A stretch of 64,000 nt of DNA. Origin: an uncultured Saprospiraceae bacterium (GTDB lineage: Bacteria > Bacteroidota > Bacteroidia > Chitinophagales > Saprospiraceae). A program made the position numbers and the translations under genes. This document shows, piece after piece, positions 45,024 to 53,193 of the stretch; position 1 is the stretch's first letter, and every line of letters starts with the position of its first letter. A model generated the notes under the pieces. That model was not told where the DNA came from, did not search any database, and was given only the letters and a program-made list of their open reading frames with translations. The DNA lies in assembly GCA_937934275.1 (NCBI GenBank), contig CALHAM010000041.1:32182-96181 (forward strand), in the 5' to 3' direction.

Positions 45024-47060
45024 ATGTACAAAGTCCGATTTGGAGGTAAAAAAGACAAAAAAAGTCAGATTCTTCGGCTAGAGGAAAGCGCTGATTTGTT
45101 TGTGGTACGCACCAAAGGCAATCGCCAGCTGGAAGAGGCGGATCTGAACCGCCAAAGCCGCGAGGTGCTCAGCGAAACACAAGAAGTGGCAGCTTTCCCC
45201 GAAGCTGGCGTTAGCGTACGCCGCATTAGCGCCGACGATGACCCTAAGGCCAAACGCGACGAAGCGCGCGCTACCCTTAGAGAAGATGAAAATATTCGCT
45301 TCGCGGGGCGCGTCTTTCAGGATGTCGAAAGTGGGAACATCGTCCTGTACACCGAAAACTTCTTCGTGAAGTTCTACGACAACGTCGCACCCGAAACGTG
45401 CCGAGCCATCTTAGATAAGTATCACCTGACCATTAAAAGCCAGCTATCTTTTGCTCCTAACGCCTACTTTGTACAAGCCGAAGAGGGTACAGGCACCAAG
45501 GTGTTTGAAATTGCCGAACAGCTCCTCGCCGAAAAAGAGGTGGAGTATTGCCACCCCGAATTGGTGCAAGAGCGCCGCTTTAAAGGCGCGCATCCGCTGC
45601 AGTGGCATCTCATCCAGACGAGTGTTAACGGTAGGCTGATCAATCAGCACGTCAACATCGAAGGAGCATGGCGGCATACGCGAGGCAAGGGCATTACCAT
45701 TGCCATCCTTGACGACGGCTTAGACACTTCACACCCCGAATTTGCCGGCCGCATTGTACACCCTTACGATGCTACGCTCAACAGCAACGACCCTTCGCCT
45801 AAGCTGCCCGACGACAACCACGGCACTGCTTGTGCCGGTGTCGCGTGCGCCAGTGGTTTGCCCGACGGTGCCAGCGGCACGGCTCCCGAGGCGAACCTTA
45901 TGCCCATACGCCTGCGCAGCGGTTTGGGGAGTATGGCTGAAGCCAACGCCTTCGTTTGGGCTGCCGATCACGGTGCTGACGTCATCTCCTGCTCTTGGGG
46001 GCCTTCTGACGGCGATTGGTGGAACCCCACAGATCCGCTGCACAACCGAGTAACGCCGCTGCCCGACAGCACGCGCCTGGCCATGGAGTACGCCCTGACC
46101 AAGGGCCGAAACGGGAAAGGTTGCGTCATCCTCTTTGCCGCCGGCAACGGCAACGAGTCGGCCGACAACGACGGATACGTTAGTTTTCCGCCCGTTATCA
46201 CTGTAGGGGCCTGCAACGATACCGGCAAGCGGTGTGTGTATAGCGACTTTGGTCAATGCCTTTGGGTCTGCTTCCCCAGCGCCGACTACGGTTGGCGCGC
46301 CTTCCAGCACCCTGCTCCGCTCACCGAAGGGCTGCGCACCACCGATCGGCAAGGCCCTGTGGGCTACGCAACTGAGGGTTACGTCAATTCGTTTGGCGGC
46401 ACTTCCGCTGCTTGCCCGGGCATGGCCGGCATAGTGGCTCTCATGCTGGCTGTCAACCCCAAGCTGACACCGCCGCAAGTGAAAGACCTCATCCGCCGCT
46501 CCTGTACGCGCATTGATGAGGCTGGCGGCGAATACGATGCCAAAGGGCACAGCATTTACTACGGCTACGGCCGTATCAACGCTGGGCTGGCTGTCGAAAA
46601 CGCTTTAAAGGCGGCAACGGCTGCCTCTCCCCTAACCGGCATCCGTATCGAGGGAGCTGCTCGCTTCCATACTGGAGGTGAGGTCCCGCTTCTGTCCGAT
46701 GTCTGGGTAGGCAGCGCGTTTTCGCCGCCGCGCCGACTGTTGGGGCTGCGCTTGCAACTCCGCGGTGCGCCCGCCGGCTCTCGCCTTCGCTATCGCATTA
46801 ACGGCTCTTCTACCGGCATCCGCGAGAACAGCCGCGAGGGCGAATACGTCGGCGAAACCTCCGTCAGCCGCCGCCTGCTGGGCGTCGCCCTCTGGTTGGA
46901 AGGCCCAGCAGCTCAACAGTACAACCTCTGCTACGCCGTCCAACTGCAAGGACGGAAAACATTCGTTCAGGCCCAGAACGGCGCCTGGGCCGGAACGGAA
47001 GGCCGCACTGGTCGCTCCGTAGAGGCTCTCCGCGTATGGCTAATGCCAAGGAAGGCATAA
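45024..47060 (+). CDS. Subtilisin-like S8 serine protease with ChW-like repeats
   Basis: This 678-residue protein has the subtilisin triad Asp230 (AILDDGLD), His266 (NHGTACAG) and Ser461 (GGTSAACPG). The first 200 residues form an inhibitor-like pro-region with repeats of EEGTGTKVFEIAEQLL type. After residue 545 there are two beta segments. The second (LCYAVQLQGRKTFVQAQNGAWAGTEGRTGRSVEALRVWL) closely follows the clostridial hydrophobic-W (ChW) repeat, and the first is a weaker copy. No signal peptide is seen, which is unusual for a protein of this build. It is monocistronic, with a promoter before and a hairpin after. Confidence 0.92.
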   Translation: MYKVRFGGKKDKKSQILRLEESADLFVVRTKGNRQLEEADLNRQSREVLSETQEVAAFPEAGVSVRRISADDDPKAKRDEARATLREDENIRFAGRVFQDVESGNIVLYTENFFVKFYDNVAPETCRAILDKYHLTIKSQLSFAPNAYFVQAEEGTGTKVFEIAEQLLAEKEVEYCHPELVQERRFKGAHPLQWHLIQTSVNGRLINQHVNIEGAWRHTRGKGITIAILDDGLDTSHPEFAGRIVHPYDATLNSNDPSPKLPDDNHGTACAGVACASGLPDGASGTAPEANLMPIRLRSGLGSMAEANAFVWAADHGADVISCSWGPSDGDWWNPTDPLHNRVTPLPDSTRLAMEYALTKGRNGKGCVILFAAGNGNESADNDGYVSFPPVITVGACNDTGKRCVYSDFGQCLWVCFPSADYGWRAFQHPAPLTEGLRTTDRQGPVGYATEGYVNSFGGTSAACPGMAGIVALMLAVNPKLTPPQVKDLIRRSCTRIDEAGGEYDAKGHSIYYGYGRINAGLAVENALKAATAASPLTGIRIEGAARFHTGGEVPLLSDVWVGSAFSPPRRLLGLRLQLRGAPAGSRLRYRINGSSTGIRENSREGEYVGETSVSRRLLGVALWLEGPAAQQYNLCYAVQLQGRKTFVQAQNGAWAGTEGRTGRSVEALRVWLMPRKA

Positions 47061-47102
47061 CTCGACCCCTTCAGACTTCAGCAGATCGTGCCGCCTCCGT
47101 TT

Positions 47103-47145
47103 AAACACCCTCCGAACGCTTGTGGCTCCGTCACAAGGGTGTTTT
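47103..47145 (+). terminator. Terminator of the S8 peptidase gene
   Basis: AAACACCC pairs with GGGTGTTT and the inner TTGTG pairs with CACAA; TTTT follows within the arm. It lies 43 bases past the stop. Confidence 0.65.
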
Positions 47146-47241
47146 CCTGCTGCCCTTGAAACCGACGTCAAGGAGCCTTTTGTTATTTAGGCAGACGACT
47201 GCTGGAGGCACTCTCGTAAATCACTCGTCAAAACAAGCGCT

Positions 47242-47451
47242 ATGAAAACTTCTCCATTTGACCGACTGCCCTTCTTCGTCAACCTCGAAAGCCTGGGCGA
47301 AGACGAGGAAATACGCATTGACTACGATACCGACGGAAACCCCGTGCGCATTAGAAGAGTGCGAGTGGATAACACTTGGGTGCTTTGGGTCGTAGGCGCT
47401 ATTGTCGGACTGTTCTTTTTGTTTTTTTTACGAGCACTGACAAGCCTCTAA
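47242..47451 (+). CDS. Small single-helix membrane protein
   Basis: This 69-residue protein has an acidic N-terminal part (ESLGEDEEIRIDYDTDGN) and one strongly hydrophobic C-terminal helix (WVLWVVGAIVGLFFLFFLRAL), so it is a tail-anchored-type small membrane protein. An ATG with normal spacing and a hairpin right after the stop support it as a real gene. No family is recognised. Confidence 0.6.
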   Translation: MKTSPFDRLPFFVNLESLGEDEEIRIDYDTDGNPVRIRRVRVDNTWVLWVVGAIVGLFFLFFLRALTSL

Positions 47452-47489
47452 AAGAGCACTGGATGCGGCTTTTCCTGAGCTCTTCTTTT
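47452..47489 (+). terminator. Possible terminator after the small membrane protein
   Basis: AAGAGC directly after the stop pairs with GCTCTT at 47479-47484, followed by CTTTTA. The loop is 21 bases, so confidence is moderate. Confidence 0.45.
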
Positions 47490-47567
47490 AGCGGGAGGTC
47501 GTTCGCACCTTAGCTTGCACCCTTTGCAGTGCAAGGCGCTCCACTCTCTGCAGTCCTGGTCGGAAAA

Positions 47568-48545
47568 CTAAGTGGTCTTTGGCTGTTTTTTACCCTCGAG
47601 CTGCACTCGCCTTCGGTCTCGCAGCACGGCCACTCCAGCGTTTAGTTCAAACCCGATGAGCAGAATGGCGCAATTGAGCTGGAGCCAAATCAGGAAAGCG
47701 ATGAGGGCGCCGATAGAGCCGTAGACCTTGTTATAGCTGCCGAAGTTGTCCACATAAAAAGAGAAGCCCCAAGAGACGAGGATGCTCAGCAGCGTAGCCA
47801 GCATAGCGCCGGGGTTGAAGAAGGGCAGTGGGCGGCGGGTGGCGGCGCCGTAGCGGTATATGGTAGAATAACCGGCATAAAACAAGGCGACAATGACTAC
47901 CCATCGGAAGGCCAAAAAGGCCAATCGGGTAAAGAGGCCGGCCTTGACGAAGGAGAAGAGAGCGCCCAGCAGCAGATTGCCTAAAATAATAAGGATGACA
48001 TCGCCGATGAGGATAAGGCCCAGCAGAAAAGTCAGTTGAATCGCTACGAGGCGCTTTTCGAGTAAAGAGCGTCGGCGAAAGGTCAGATGGTGCTCTTTTT
48101 CGAAACCCTCCATGAGCGAAAGCATGCCGTTGGAGGCAAACCAGACGGCCAAAAAGAAGCCTAAAGAGAGCAGGCCGCTGCGCTGGCGCGTGGCAATGTC
48201 TTCAATAGTGCTAAAAATGAGCTGACCGGCGCTGCCGGGCATAACGCGCACGATGGCTTCGGCCAGTACCTCGTCGAAGATTTCATATAAGGGCGTGTAA
48301 GCCAGTAAGGTGAACAAAACGATGATGGAAGGAAAGATGGCCAGGAAGAAATTAAAGGCAATGCTGTTGGCGCGCGTCATCAGGTCATCGTTGCGCAGTT
48401 CGTCGCGGATAAAGCCAATGAGGTTGTACAGCGGAATGTGCTTTAGCCCCGGCAGTGAGTGTGTTTTAGACCAGGTAAGGATGCGCTCCAACAAAGGGTG
48501 GCGCTCGAAATACTCCTGTATGCGTTGCAGGCGGCGCTTTGGCAT
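47568..48545 (-). CDS. YihY/BrkB family membrane protein
   Basis: This 325-residue inner-membrane protein has about six hydrophobic helices and the family signatures NSIAFNFFLAIFPSIIVLFTL, ASNGMLSLMEGFEKEH and WGFSFYVDNFGSYNKVYGSIGALIAFLIWLQ. The ortholog YihY was once called ribonuclease BN in error; a transport role has been proposed but not settled. I chose the ATG at 48545 because a TATATTTG box lies immediately upstream, which rules out the longer listed start. The C terminus is basic (RRRVQLEGKKQPK). Confidence 0.9.
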   Translation of the reverse strand: MPKRRLQRIQEYFERHPLLERILTWSKTHSLPGLKHIPLYNLIGFIRDELRNDDLMTRANSIAFNFFLAIFPSIIVLFTLLAYTPLYEIFDEVLAEAIVRVMPGSAGQLIFSTIEDIATRQRSGLLSLGFFLAVWFASNGMLSLMEGFEKEHHLTFRRRSLLEKRLVAIQLTFLLGLILIGDVILIILGNLLLGALFSFVKAGLFTRLAFLAFRWVVIVALFYAGYSTIYRYGAATRRPLPFFNPGAMLATLLSILVSWGFSFYVDNFGSYNKVYGSIGALIAFLIWLQLNCAILLIGFELNAGVAVLRDRRRVQLEGKKQPKTT

Positions 48546-48845
48546 GTGCGGGGGCAAATATACTCTGGGGCACCTGAAGGTATACACCCGCCTGCTGCAA
48601 AAGGCCAGTGGGCGGAGATTACGGAGATCACCCATTATACGCCGGATCAACCCAGCAAAAAGCTGGGCTAGCCCTGTCTGATAAGGCGTATTCAGCACAC
48701 GCCCAAGTCAGTCGTCATCGAAATGCTCTGCTTCGAAACTTTCTACCGAGCAGCAACTCCACCGGTTTGTCTCGAAAAAAAATGCACCATCAGGTACGAG
48801 CGTTTTTTGCGAGAAAGGGCGCGGAAGCCGTGTGAATGAGGTAAC
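48546..48845. other. Intergenic region between BrkB and the anti-sigma gene
   Basis: This 300-base gap holds the BrkB -7 box at its left edge and a small hairpin (CCCAGC/GCTGGG near 48651). I see no convincing gene in either strand; the ORFs listed here are shadows. Confidence 0.5.
48555..48562 (-). promoter_or_regulatory. -7 box TATATTTG directly upstream of BrkB
   Basis: A perfect TAnnTTTG match on the minus strand lies 9 bases before the ATG at 48545, leaving almost no 5' leader. Confidence 0.5.
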
Positions 48846-49580
48846 TCATAGCTTTTTGAGCAACTCTTGGGCTTTTCCGAAGTAAGGCGAGTCTTGCGAG
48901 AATTTTCTGGCCAGCTCGCGGCAGCGTTCTTTATCGCCCGTTTTGAGGTAGCTGAGCACGAGGTTCCACTGGGCGAACTCCCGAACAGCAGGATCTTCAG
49001 AGGCTACTTTTGTGAACAGCTCTCTCGCTTCTTGCACTTTTCCCACCTCCATTTTAGCGATGCCGAGGTAGATTCGGATCAGGTCGTTGTCGGGGTAGTT
49101 GTGCAGTAATTGTTCAAGCAGCCCCTCCGCTTGCTCGTAATGTTGGCTGTTGAAGGCTGTTTCGGCTTCGTATTGCAGCTGTTCCTGAGAGGCCGATTTC
49201 TCGACTAAGGCAAGCGGTGGATGTGTGGCAAACTGGTCGTACAGGGAGGTGCGGAAGAGGAAGTAGGCGGTTATCAGCAACGCGAAAGATGCTGCCATGG
49301 CCATAATTGCCCAATGGCGGCGGAAGACGGACGTTAGCCTTTCCACGGTTTTTCCCGCTTGAGAGTGTTGAGAGAAGTACTCCGCCTCTATTTGCTGGAG
49401 TTGTTGCTCTAGCTGAAGCCTCTTGTCCCTTTTGGACAAAAACTGGCGCATTTCCTTATGAAGTTGGAGTTCTTCTTTTAGTGTCGGAGTTTCCGATATC
49501 TTCTTTTCAAAATCTGCGCGCTCTTCGGCACTCATTTGGCCGTCCAGATATTTTTCTATACGGGCAGTTTCATCGTTCAT
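48846..49580 (-). CDS. Putative anti-sigma factor with TM helix and TPRs
   Basis: This 244-residue protein has an N-terminal cytoplasmic segment MNDETARIEKYLDGQMSAEERADFEKKISETPTL typical of Bacteroidota anti-sigma factors (zinc-less ZAS-like start), a single helix (HWAIMAMAASFALLITAYFLF, about residues 88-110) and a periplasmic C-terminal half with two or three TPRs (EAETAFNSQHYEQAEGLLEQLL, VREFAQWNLVLSYLKTGDKERC). It lies 41 bases downstream of the ECF sigma gene on the same strand. The role as its anti-sigma partner is inference from architecture and position. Confidence 0.82.
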   Translation of the reverse strand: MNDETARIEKYLDGQMSAEERADFEKKISETPTLKEELQLHKEMRQFLSKRDKRLQLEQQLQQIEAEYFSQHSQAGKTVERLTSVFRRHWAIMAMAASFALLITAYFLFRTSLYDQFATHPPLALVEKSASQEQLQYEAETAFNSQHYEQAEGLLEQLLHNYPDNDLIRIYLGIAKMEVGKVQEARELFTKVASEDPAVREFAQWNLVLSYLKTGDKERCRELARKFSQDSPYFGKAQELLKKL

Positions 49581-49621
49581 GGTGTCTTATATTTTTATTT
49601 AGGGTGGATAACCGGTGCAAT

Positions 49622-50188
49622 CTATTTGCAGCGTTCGTAAAACAGTTGTTTCCAGCGGTTCAGACAGCGGTGGCGTGCCTGGTACACGGCATTGGCATTT
49701 GTCATGTTAAGCGCATTAGTTATTTTTTCTACGTCGTCTTGCCCTTGTGCATACAACTGGAGCAAGCGCTGGCATTGCTCGCTCAGTTGCCCAAAGACCT
49801 CTTCCAAGCAGTCCATTCTTTTCTTTTGCAACATTGCTTCTTCCGCACTTTCAAATTCAGGTGCTTCTTCCAGTTGTCTGTAAATCTCTTCAACTCTTAC
49901 GTTAGTTTCCCGTTTTTTTTGCCGCAGGCACTCGTACCATTTTCTCTTGGCAATAGTCATCAGCAGCCCCCCGAAACTTCCCTTGAAGGAGGGTGGGCTG
50001 CCACAGTAGCGGTCATAGATGGCTATCAGTGCCTCTTGCATCAAATCACGGGCATCTTCGGGCTGGCCACCGTTTTTGGCAACCCAGTACTTCAACGGAG
50101 TTGCATACTCCCGGTATATTTCCCGTAATATGCCGGAATGGCCCTGGCAGATTGCTTTCAGGCAGGCCTCGTCACTAAGTGATTTCAT
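49622..50188 (-). CDS. ECF-like RNA polymerase sigma factor of the CHAT module
   Basis: This 188-residue sigma-70 family protein has a region 2 with YREYATPLKYWVAKNGGQPEDARDLMQEALIAIYD and SFGGLLMTIAKRKWYECLR, and a region 4 with CQRLLQLYAQGQDDVEKITNALNMTNANAVYQARHRCLNRW. This diverged helix-turn-helix form is seen in sigma factors next to TPR anti-sigma and CHAT genes in Saprospira-like bacteria. It is divergent from the lipoprotein gene at 50366 and probably controls the genes at 50-56 kb; that regulation is an inference. Confidence 0.85.
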   Translation of the reverse strand: MKSLSDEACLKAICQGHSGILREIYREYATPLKYWVAKNGGQPEDARDLMQEALIAIYDRYCGSPPSFKGSFGGLLMTIAKRKWYECLRQKKRETNVRVEEIYRQLEEAPEFESAEEAMLQKKRMDCLEEVFGQLSEQCQRLLQLYAQGQDDVEKITNALNMTNANAVYQARHRCLNRWKQLFYERCK

Positions 50189-50365
50189 TAGCTAACGTTG
50201 ACTATTTCGCTCGAATTGCAGTAAAATTATGGTGTTTGGGCAGGCTTCTTGGCCTGCCTTTAAAAAAAAATTCGAAGAGGGCGTAAGAAAAAGGGAGGCA
50301 CCTCAATAGGAGGGTGTAAACGGTTTGTAACTAATTCAACGCTCACTACTAAAATTGATGAAACA

Positions 50366-50929
50366 ATGAAGAAAGTCTCTCTTTTGGTCTTAGCCCTCGT
50401 CTCCCTGGTTTTCACTGCCTGTAAAAAAGAGCTTCCTCTTAATCCTGACCCCATCGAAAGTGCAAACCGCACCATCATCGAATTGGGAAAAAAGTGGGGG
50501 ATCATCATTGGGGGCGGCAGTTGCGATCCTGGACGGGGCTGCTGCATCAAATTTGGGAAGTACAGTGATTATCTGCTCAGAACCAATGAGTTTAATGCAA
50601 AGCCCACTATTCAAATAGGTCCGGATGGCAATGAAAGCCTGGTTTTCAGGGGTGAAGTAGCCTTCGACAGCCTCAGCCAGGATGTGCAGCAGTTTCTTTT
50701 AAGCAAAAGGCCTACGGAAATAACGGAGGATATTCCTGTTTACGAAGAAATAGTAAAAGAGGCTTATGCCAACTCGGGTCTCAGCTATAAAGGGCAAAAA
50801 TTCACGATGCGCAGAGGAGTGGTCAAGGTTGATGGGCCAGAACCGGATGGCAGGAAGCCCATCAAGGTCAAAATCACCATCACCGTGAAAGACGTAACCG
50901 TAGTCATCACCATTGAATTTGGATATTAA
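50366..50929 (+). CDS. Lipoprotein of the CHAT module
   Basis: This 187-residue protein has a lipobox LVFTACKKE, a Gly/Cys-rich patch GGGSCDPGRGCCIKFGK, and a long charged body ending with strand-like KVKITITVKDVTVVITIEFGY. I do not recognise a domain. It is divergent from the ECF sigma gene with 177 bases between them, and a strong terminator follows, so it is a separate transcript within the module. Confidence 0.65.
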   Translation: MKKVSLLVLALVSLVFTACKKELPLNPDPIESANRTIIELGKKWGIIIGGGSCDPGRGCCIKFGKYSDYLLRTNEFNAKPTIQIGPDGNESLVFRGEVAFDSLSQDVQQFLLSKRPTEITEDIPVYEEIVKEAYANSGLSYKGQKFTMRRGVVKVDGPEPDGRKPIKVKITITVKDVTVVITIEFGY

Positions 50930-51066
50930 GTTTGGAGGCATAATGGTACCGGTCGGTATCGGCAGAGGGGACATCCCAACAACCTATTGCAACTAAAGGC
51001 AACCCAAGTCAAATCATAATGGAGGGTTCTTCTTTTCCATCATTCAAACCCAAATGGATCCGCCGC

Positions 51067-51099
51067 AGATGCCAGCGCTATCAAGCTGGCATCTTTTTT
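51067..51099 (+). terminator. Intrinsic terminator of the CHAT-module lipoprotein gene
   Basis: AGATGCCAGC (51067-51076) pairs with GCTGGCATCT (51085-51094), loop of 8 bases, and T6 closes it. Confidence 0.85.
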
Positions 51100-51192
51100 A
51101 TTTCTATTACTTTCGTGTGAAAAATATTCTCTTAAATAATCCAGCGCCTTATCACCCTGGTTGCTACCTTAAATCAAAGCCCTGTCGTATTT

Positions 51193-53175
51193 ATGAAAAA
51201 CACTGTTGTTTTCTTCGTTTTGCTGATGGTACGGACGCTTTACGGCCAACCCTTGCCTCCACGCGAGAGTGACTTCCGTTGGCACTGGCAAGAGGGTCGA
51301 GGTATGCACTTCCAACCTATCCTGCCACCGTTAGACCAAAAAGCTGGGGCACCCCCTGCTTTTTACGACCATTATTGGGAATTCGGCGACGGCTCATATA
51401 GTTTGGAGAAGGAGCCGATTCACTTCTATCGAGAGGAAGGGACTTATGAAGTCTTTTACATGGCTACCGGCAAGTATGACAACGGCAAGGCTCCGCGCTC
51501 CAGAAAAAAAAGCGTGCAAAGTCCGGCTGCAGGCGAGAATAAGAATGCCGTAGCTGAACATTCGCTCCAAAAGCAGCACCTTCGGATGCAGGCCGTGCGC
51601 AACCCCCGCGCAGAAGAGGAATTTGTCTGCATCCTGACGTATCGCAACCTCACTCCGGTGAGCCAGTCAGGGAGGTTGCTCTTTTTTTTCAACGAGCGCG
51701 CCTGGCCTGCTGCCCATTTCGATTGGCTCGAAGCTCGCATCCATCACGGCGAAGCGGAGGAGGAGTCGATCAGTTTTGCGCCGATCCCGTTTTCCGATAG
51801 CCACTTCATTGCCGACCTTCAATCGTCGTCTATCAACGATTACTTAGCCCTGCTACCCCCCTTCGAAGCACCCCGCCATTTTGAAAACTTGAGCCAGGAG
51901 TATCGAAACTTTAAAGCATGGCGATTCAAAGCTTTACAGCCAGGTGAACAGCGGCACTTGTTCATCTCTTTGATGGCAAGGCCCAACATGATAAAAGACA
52001 CCTCCGCCCTAATTTACCTGTCAGGGCTATACGAGAGCGATGATGGGCGGGTGTCGGAGCGGTTTGACCTAGAGCTGGAAATAGTGGCCTCCCACGACCC
52101 TAACGCTATGGCCGTTTCTAAGCGCAGAATGAGTTTTCGCAGGGCAAAAAAGAAGCACCTCGACTTCAAAATCCAGTTTCAGAACACAGGCGAAGGCCCG
52201 GCCAGTACTGTAAAGATTTCTACCCCAATACCACAAGGACTGAGCGCCCAAAGGCTTTATCTGCTTGATTTTCAGCCGTCCTGTGCTATTTGCCCTAAGA
52301 AAGAGGTGCTCTACAGTTGTTTAGACACACAGATTCTGAAAAACGAACTGGTTTTCGCCTTTAAAAACATATACCTGCCGGGCACCCGACAGCGGGATGT
52401 GAACGACAGAGACTCCACAAAAGGCTGGATAAAGTACCGGATACCCCTTGACCATCAGGTCAGAAAATTACCTTTGAACACGTATGCCAGCATTGTCTTT
52501 GATAAAAACCCGCCGGTAGTAACAAACCGTACTTCTACACACTTTAAAACGGGCCTTTCCCTCGCCCCTGCCATGGGTATAGACCTCGACGGAGACAACA
52601 ACAACCTCAGCTTGGGCCTATTGTTGGCCCCTTACAAGCCCTGGCGGCCCTTTTTGCAGGGAGAAGTATGGCAACATTTCCGGCAAGCCGATACCCTCAG
52701 CACTTCTTATCAAAAAGACACGTCTTGGTTTAGGGCCGTCATCCAGTCTGGTGGCGTAATTAGCGAAGCAAAAATAGATTCGTCCTACAAGGAGGTGTAC
52801 GTCAGCCGAACGACTTATTTCCCTAACCTTTCCTTTGCGCTGATGCCTGGCTACCACCTGAACGACTGGTTGAGCTTCGGAGCCGGTGCGCAGTTCGGGC
52901 TGGCGCAGCGAAAGACTAAAGAAGAGATTACCTTTACCCGCTCTGTGAAGGCGTTCAACCTGTCGACCAATCAAGAGATGAAGGACCTCAGTAAGGAATA
53001 TCCGGCGCAAAGGGAACAACGAACGAGTCATTCCACGCAATGGGACTGGCACATCTTTGCCAATGTGTTCATTGGCAGGGTTCGCTCCGGCCCCTCGGTG
53101 GGGGTGCGCTACTTCCTCCCCTTAGGCTCTGACCGAGCGGGCAGGTGGTTCGCCTTCCTAACCTGGCGTTTCTAA
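51193..53175 (+). CDS. PKD-domain protein with C-terminal outer-membrane barrel
   Basis: This 660-residue exported protein has a signal peptide (VVFFVLLMVRTLYGQ), an early PKD-like segment (YWEFGDGSYSLEKEPIHFY to GTYEVFYMATG), and a middle domain (ASHDPNAMAVS, KIQFQNTGEGPASTVKISTPIPQGL) like the DUF7619/DUF11-type repeats of Saprospiria surface proteins. From about residue 465 it becomes an outer-membrane barrel: LDGDNNNLSLGLLLAPY, WLSFGAGAQFGL and VGVRYFLPLG with a terminal Phe (FAFLTWRF), the usual barrel C-terminal signal. The CHAT gene follows 18 bases later. It probably exposes the PKD part at the cell surface or periplasm. Confidence 0.72.
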   Translation: MKNTVVFFVLLMVRTLYGQPLPPRESDFRWHWQEGRGMHFQPILPPLDQKAGAPPAFYDHYWEFGDGSYSLEKEPIHFYREEGTYEVFYMATGKYDNGKAPRSRKKSVQSPAAGENKNAVAEHSLQKQHLRMQAVRNPRAEEEFVCILTYRNLTPVSQSGRLLFFFNERAWPAAHFDWLEARIHHGEAEEESISFAPIPFSDSHFIADLQSSSINDYLALLPPFEAPRHFENLSQEYRNFKAWRFKALQPGEQRHLFISLMARPNMIKDTSALIYLSGLYESDDGRVSERFDLELEIVASHDPNAMAVSKRRMSFRRAKKKHLDFKIQFQNTGEGPASTVKISTPIPQGLSAQRLYLLDFQPSCAICPKKEVLYSCLDTQILKNELVFAFKNIYLPGTRQRDVNDRDSTKGWIKYRIPLDHQVRKLPLNTYASIVFDKNPPVVTNRTSTHFKTGLSLAPAMGIDLDGDNNNLSLGLLLAPYKPWRPFLQGEVWQHFRQADTLSTSYQKDTSWFRAVIQSGGVISEAKIDSSYKEVYVSRTTYFPNLSFALMPGYHLNDWLSFGAGAQFGLAQRKTKEEITFTRSVKAFNLSTNQEMKDLSKEYPAQREQRTSHSTQWDWHIFANVFIGRVRSGPSVGVRYFLPLGSDRAGRWFAFLTWRF

Positions 53176-53193
53176 TCAGTCCTGTGCAGCTCC

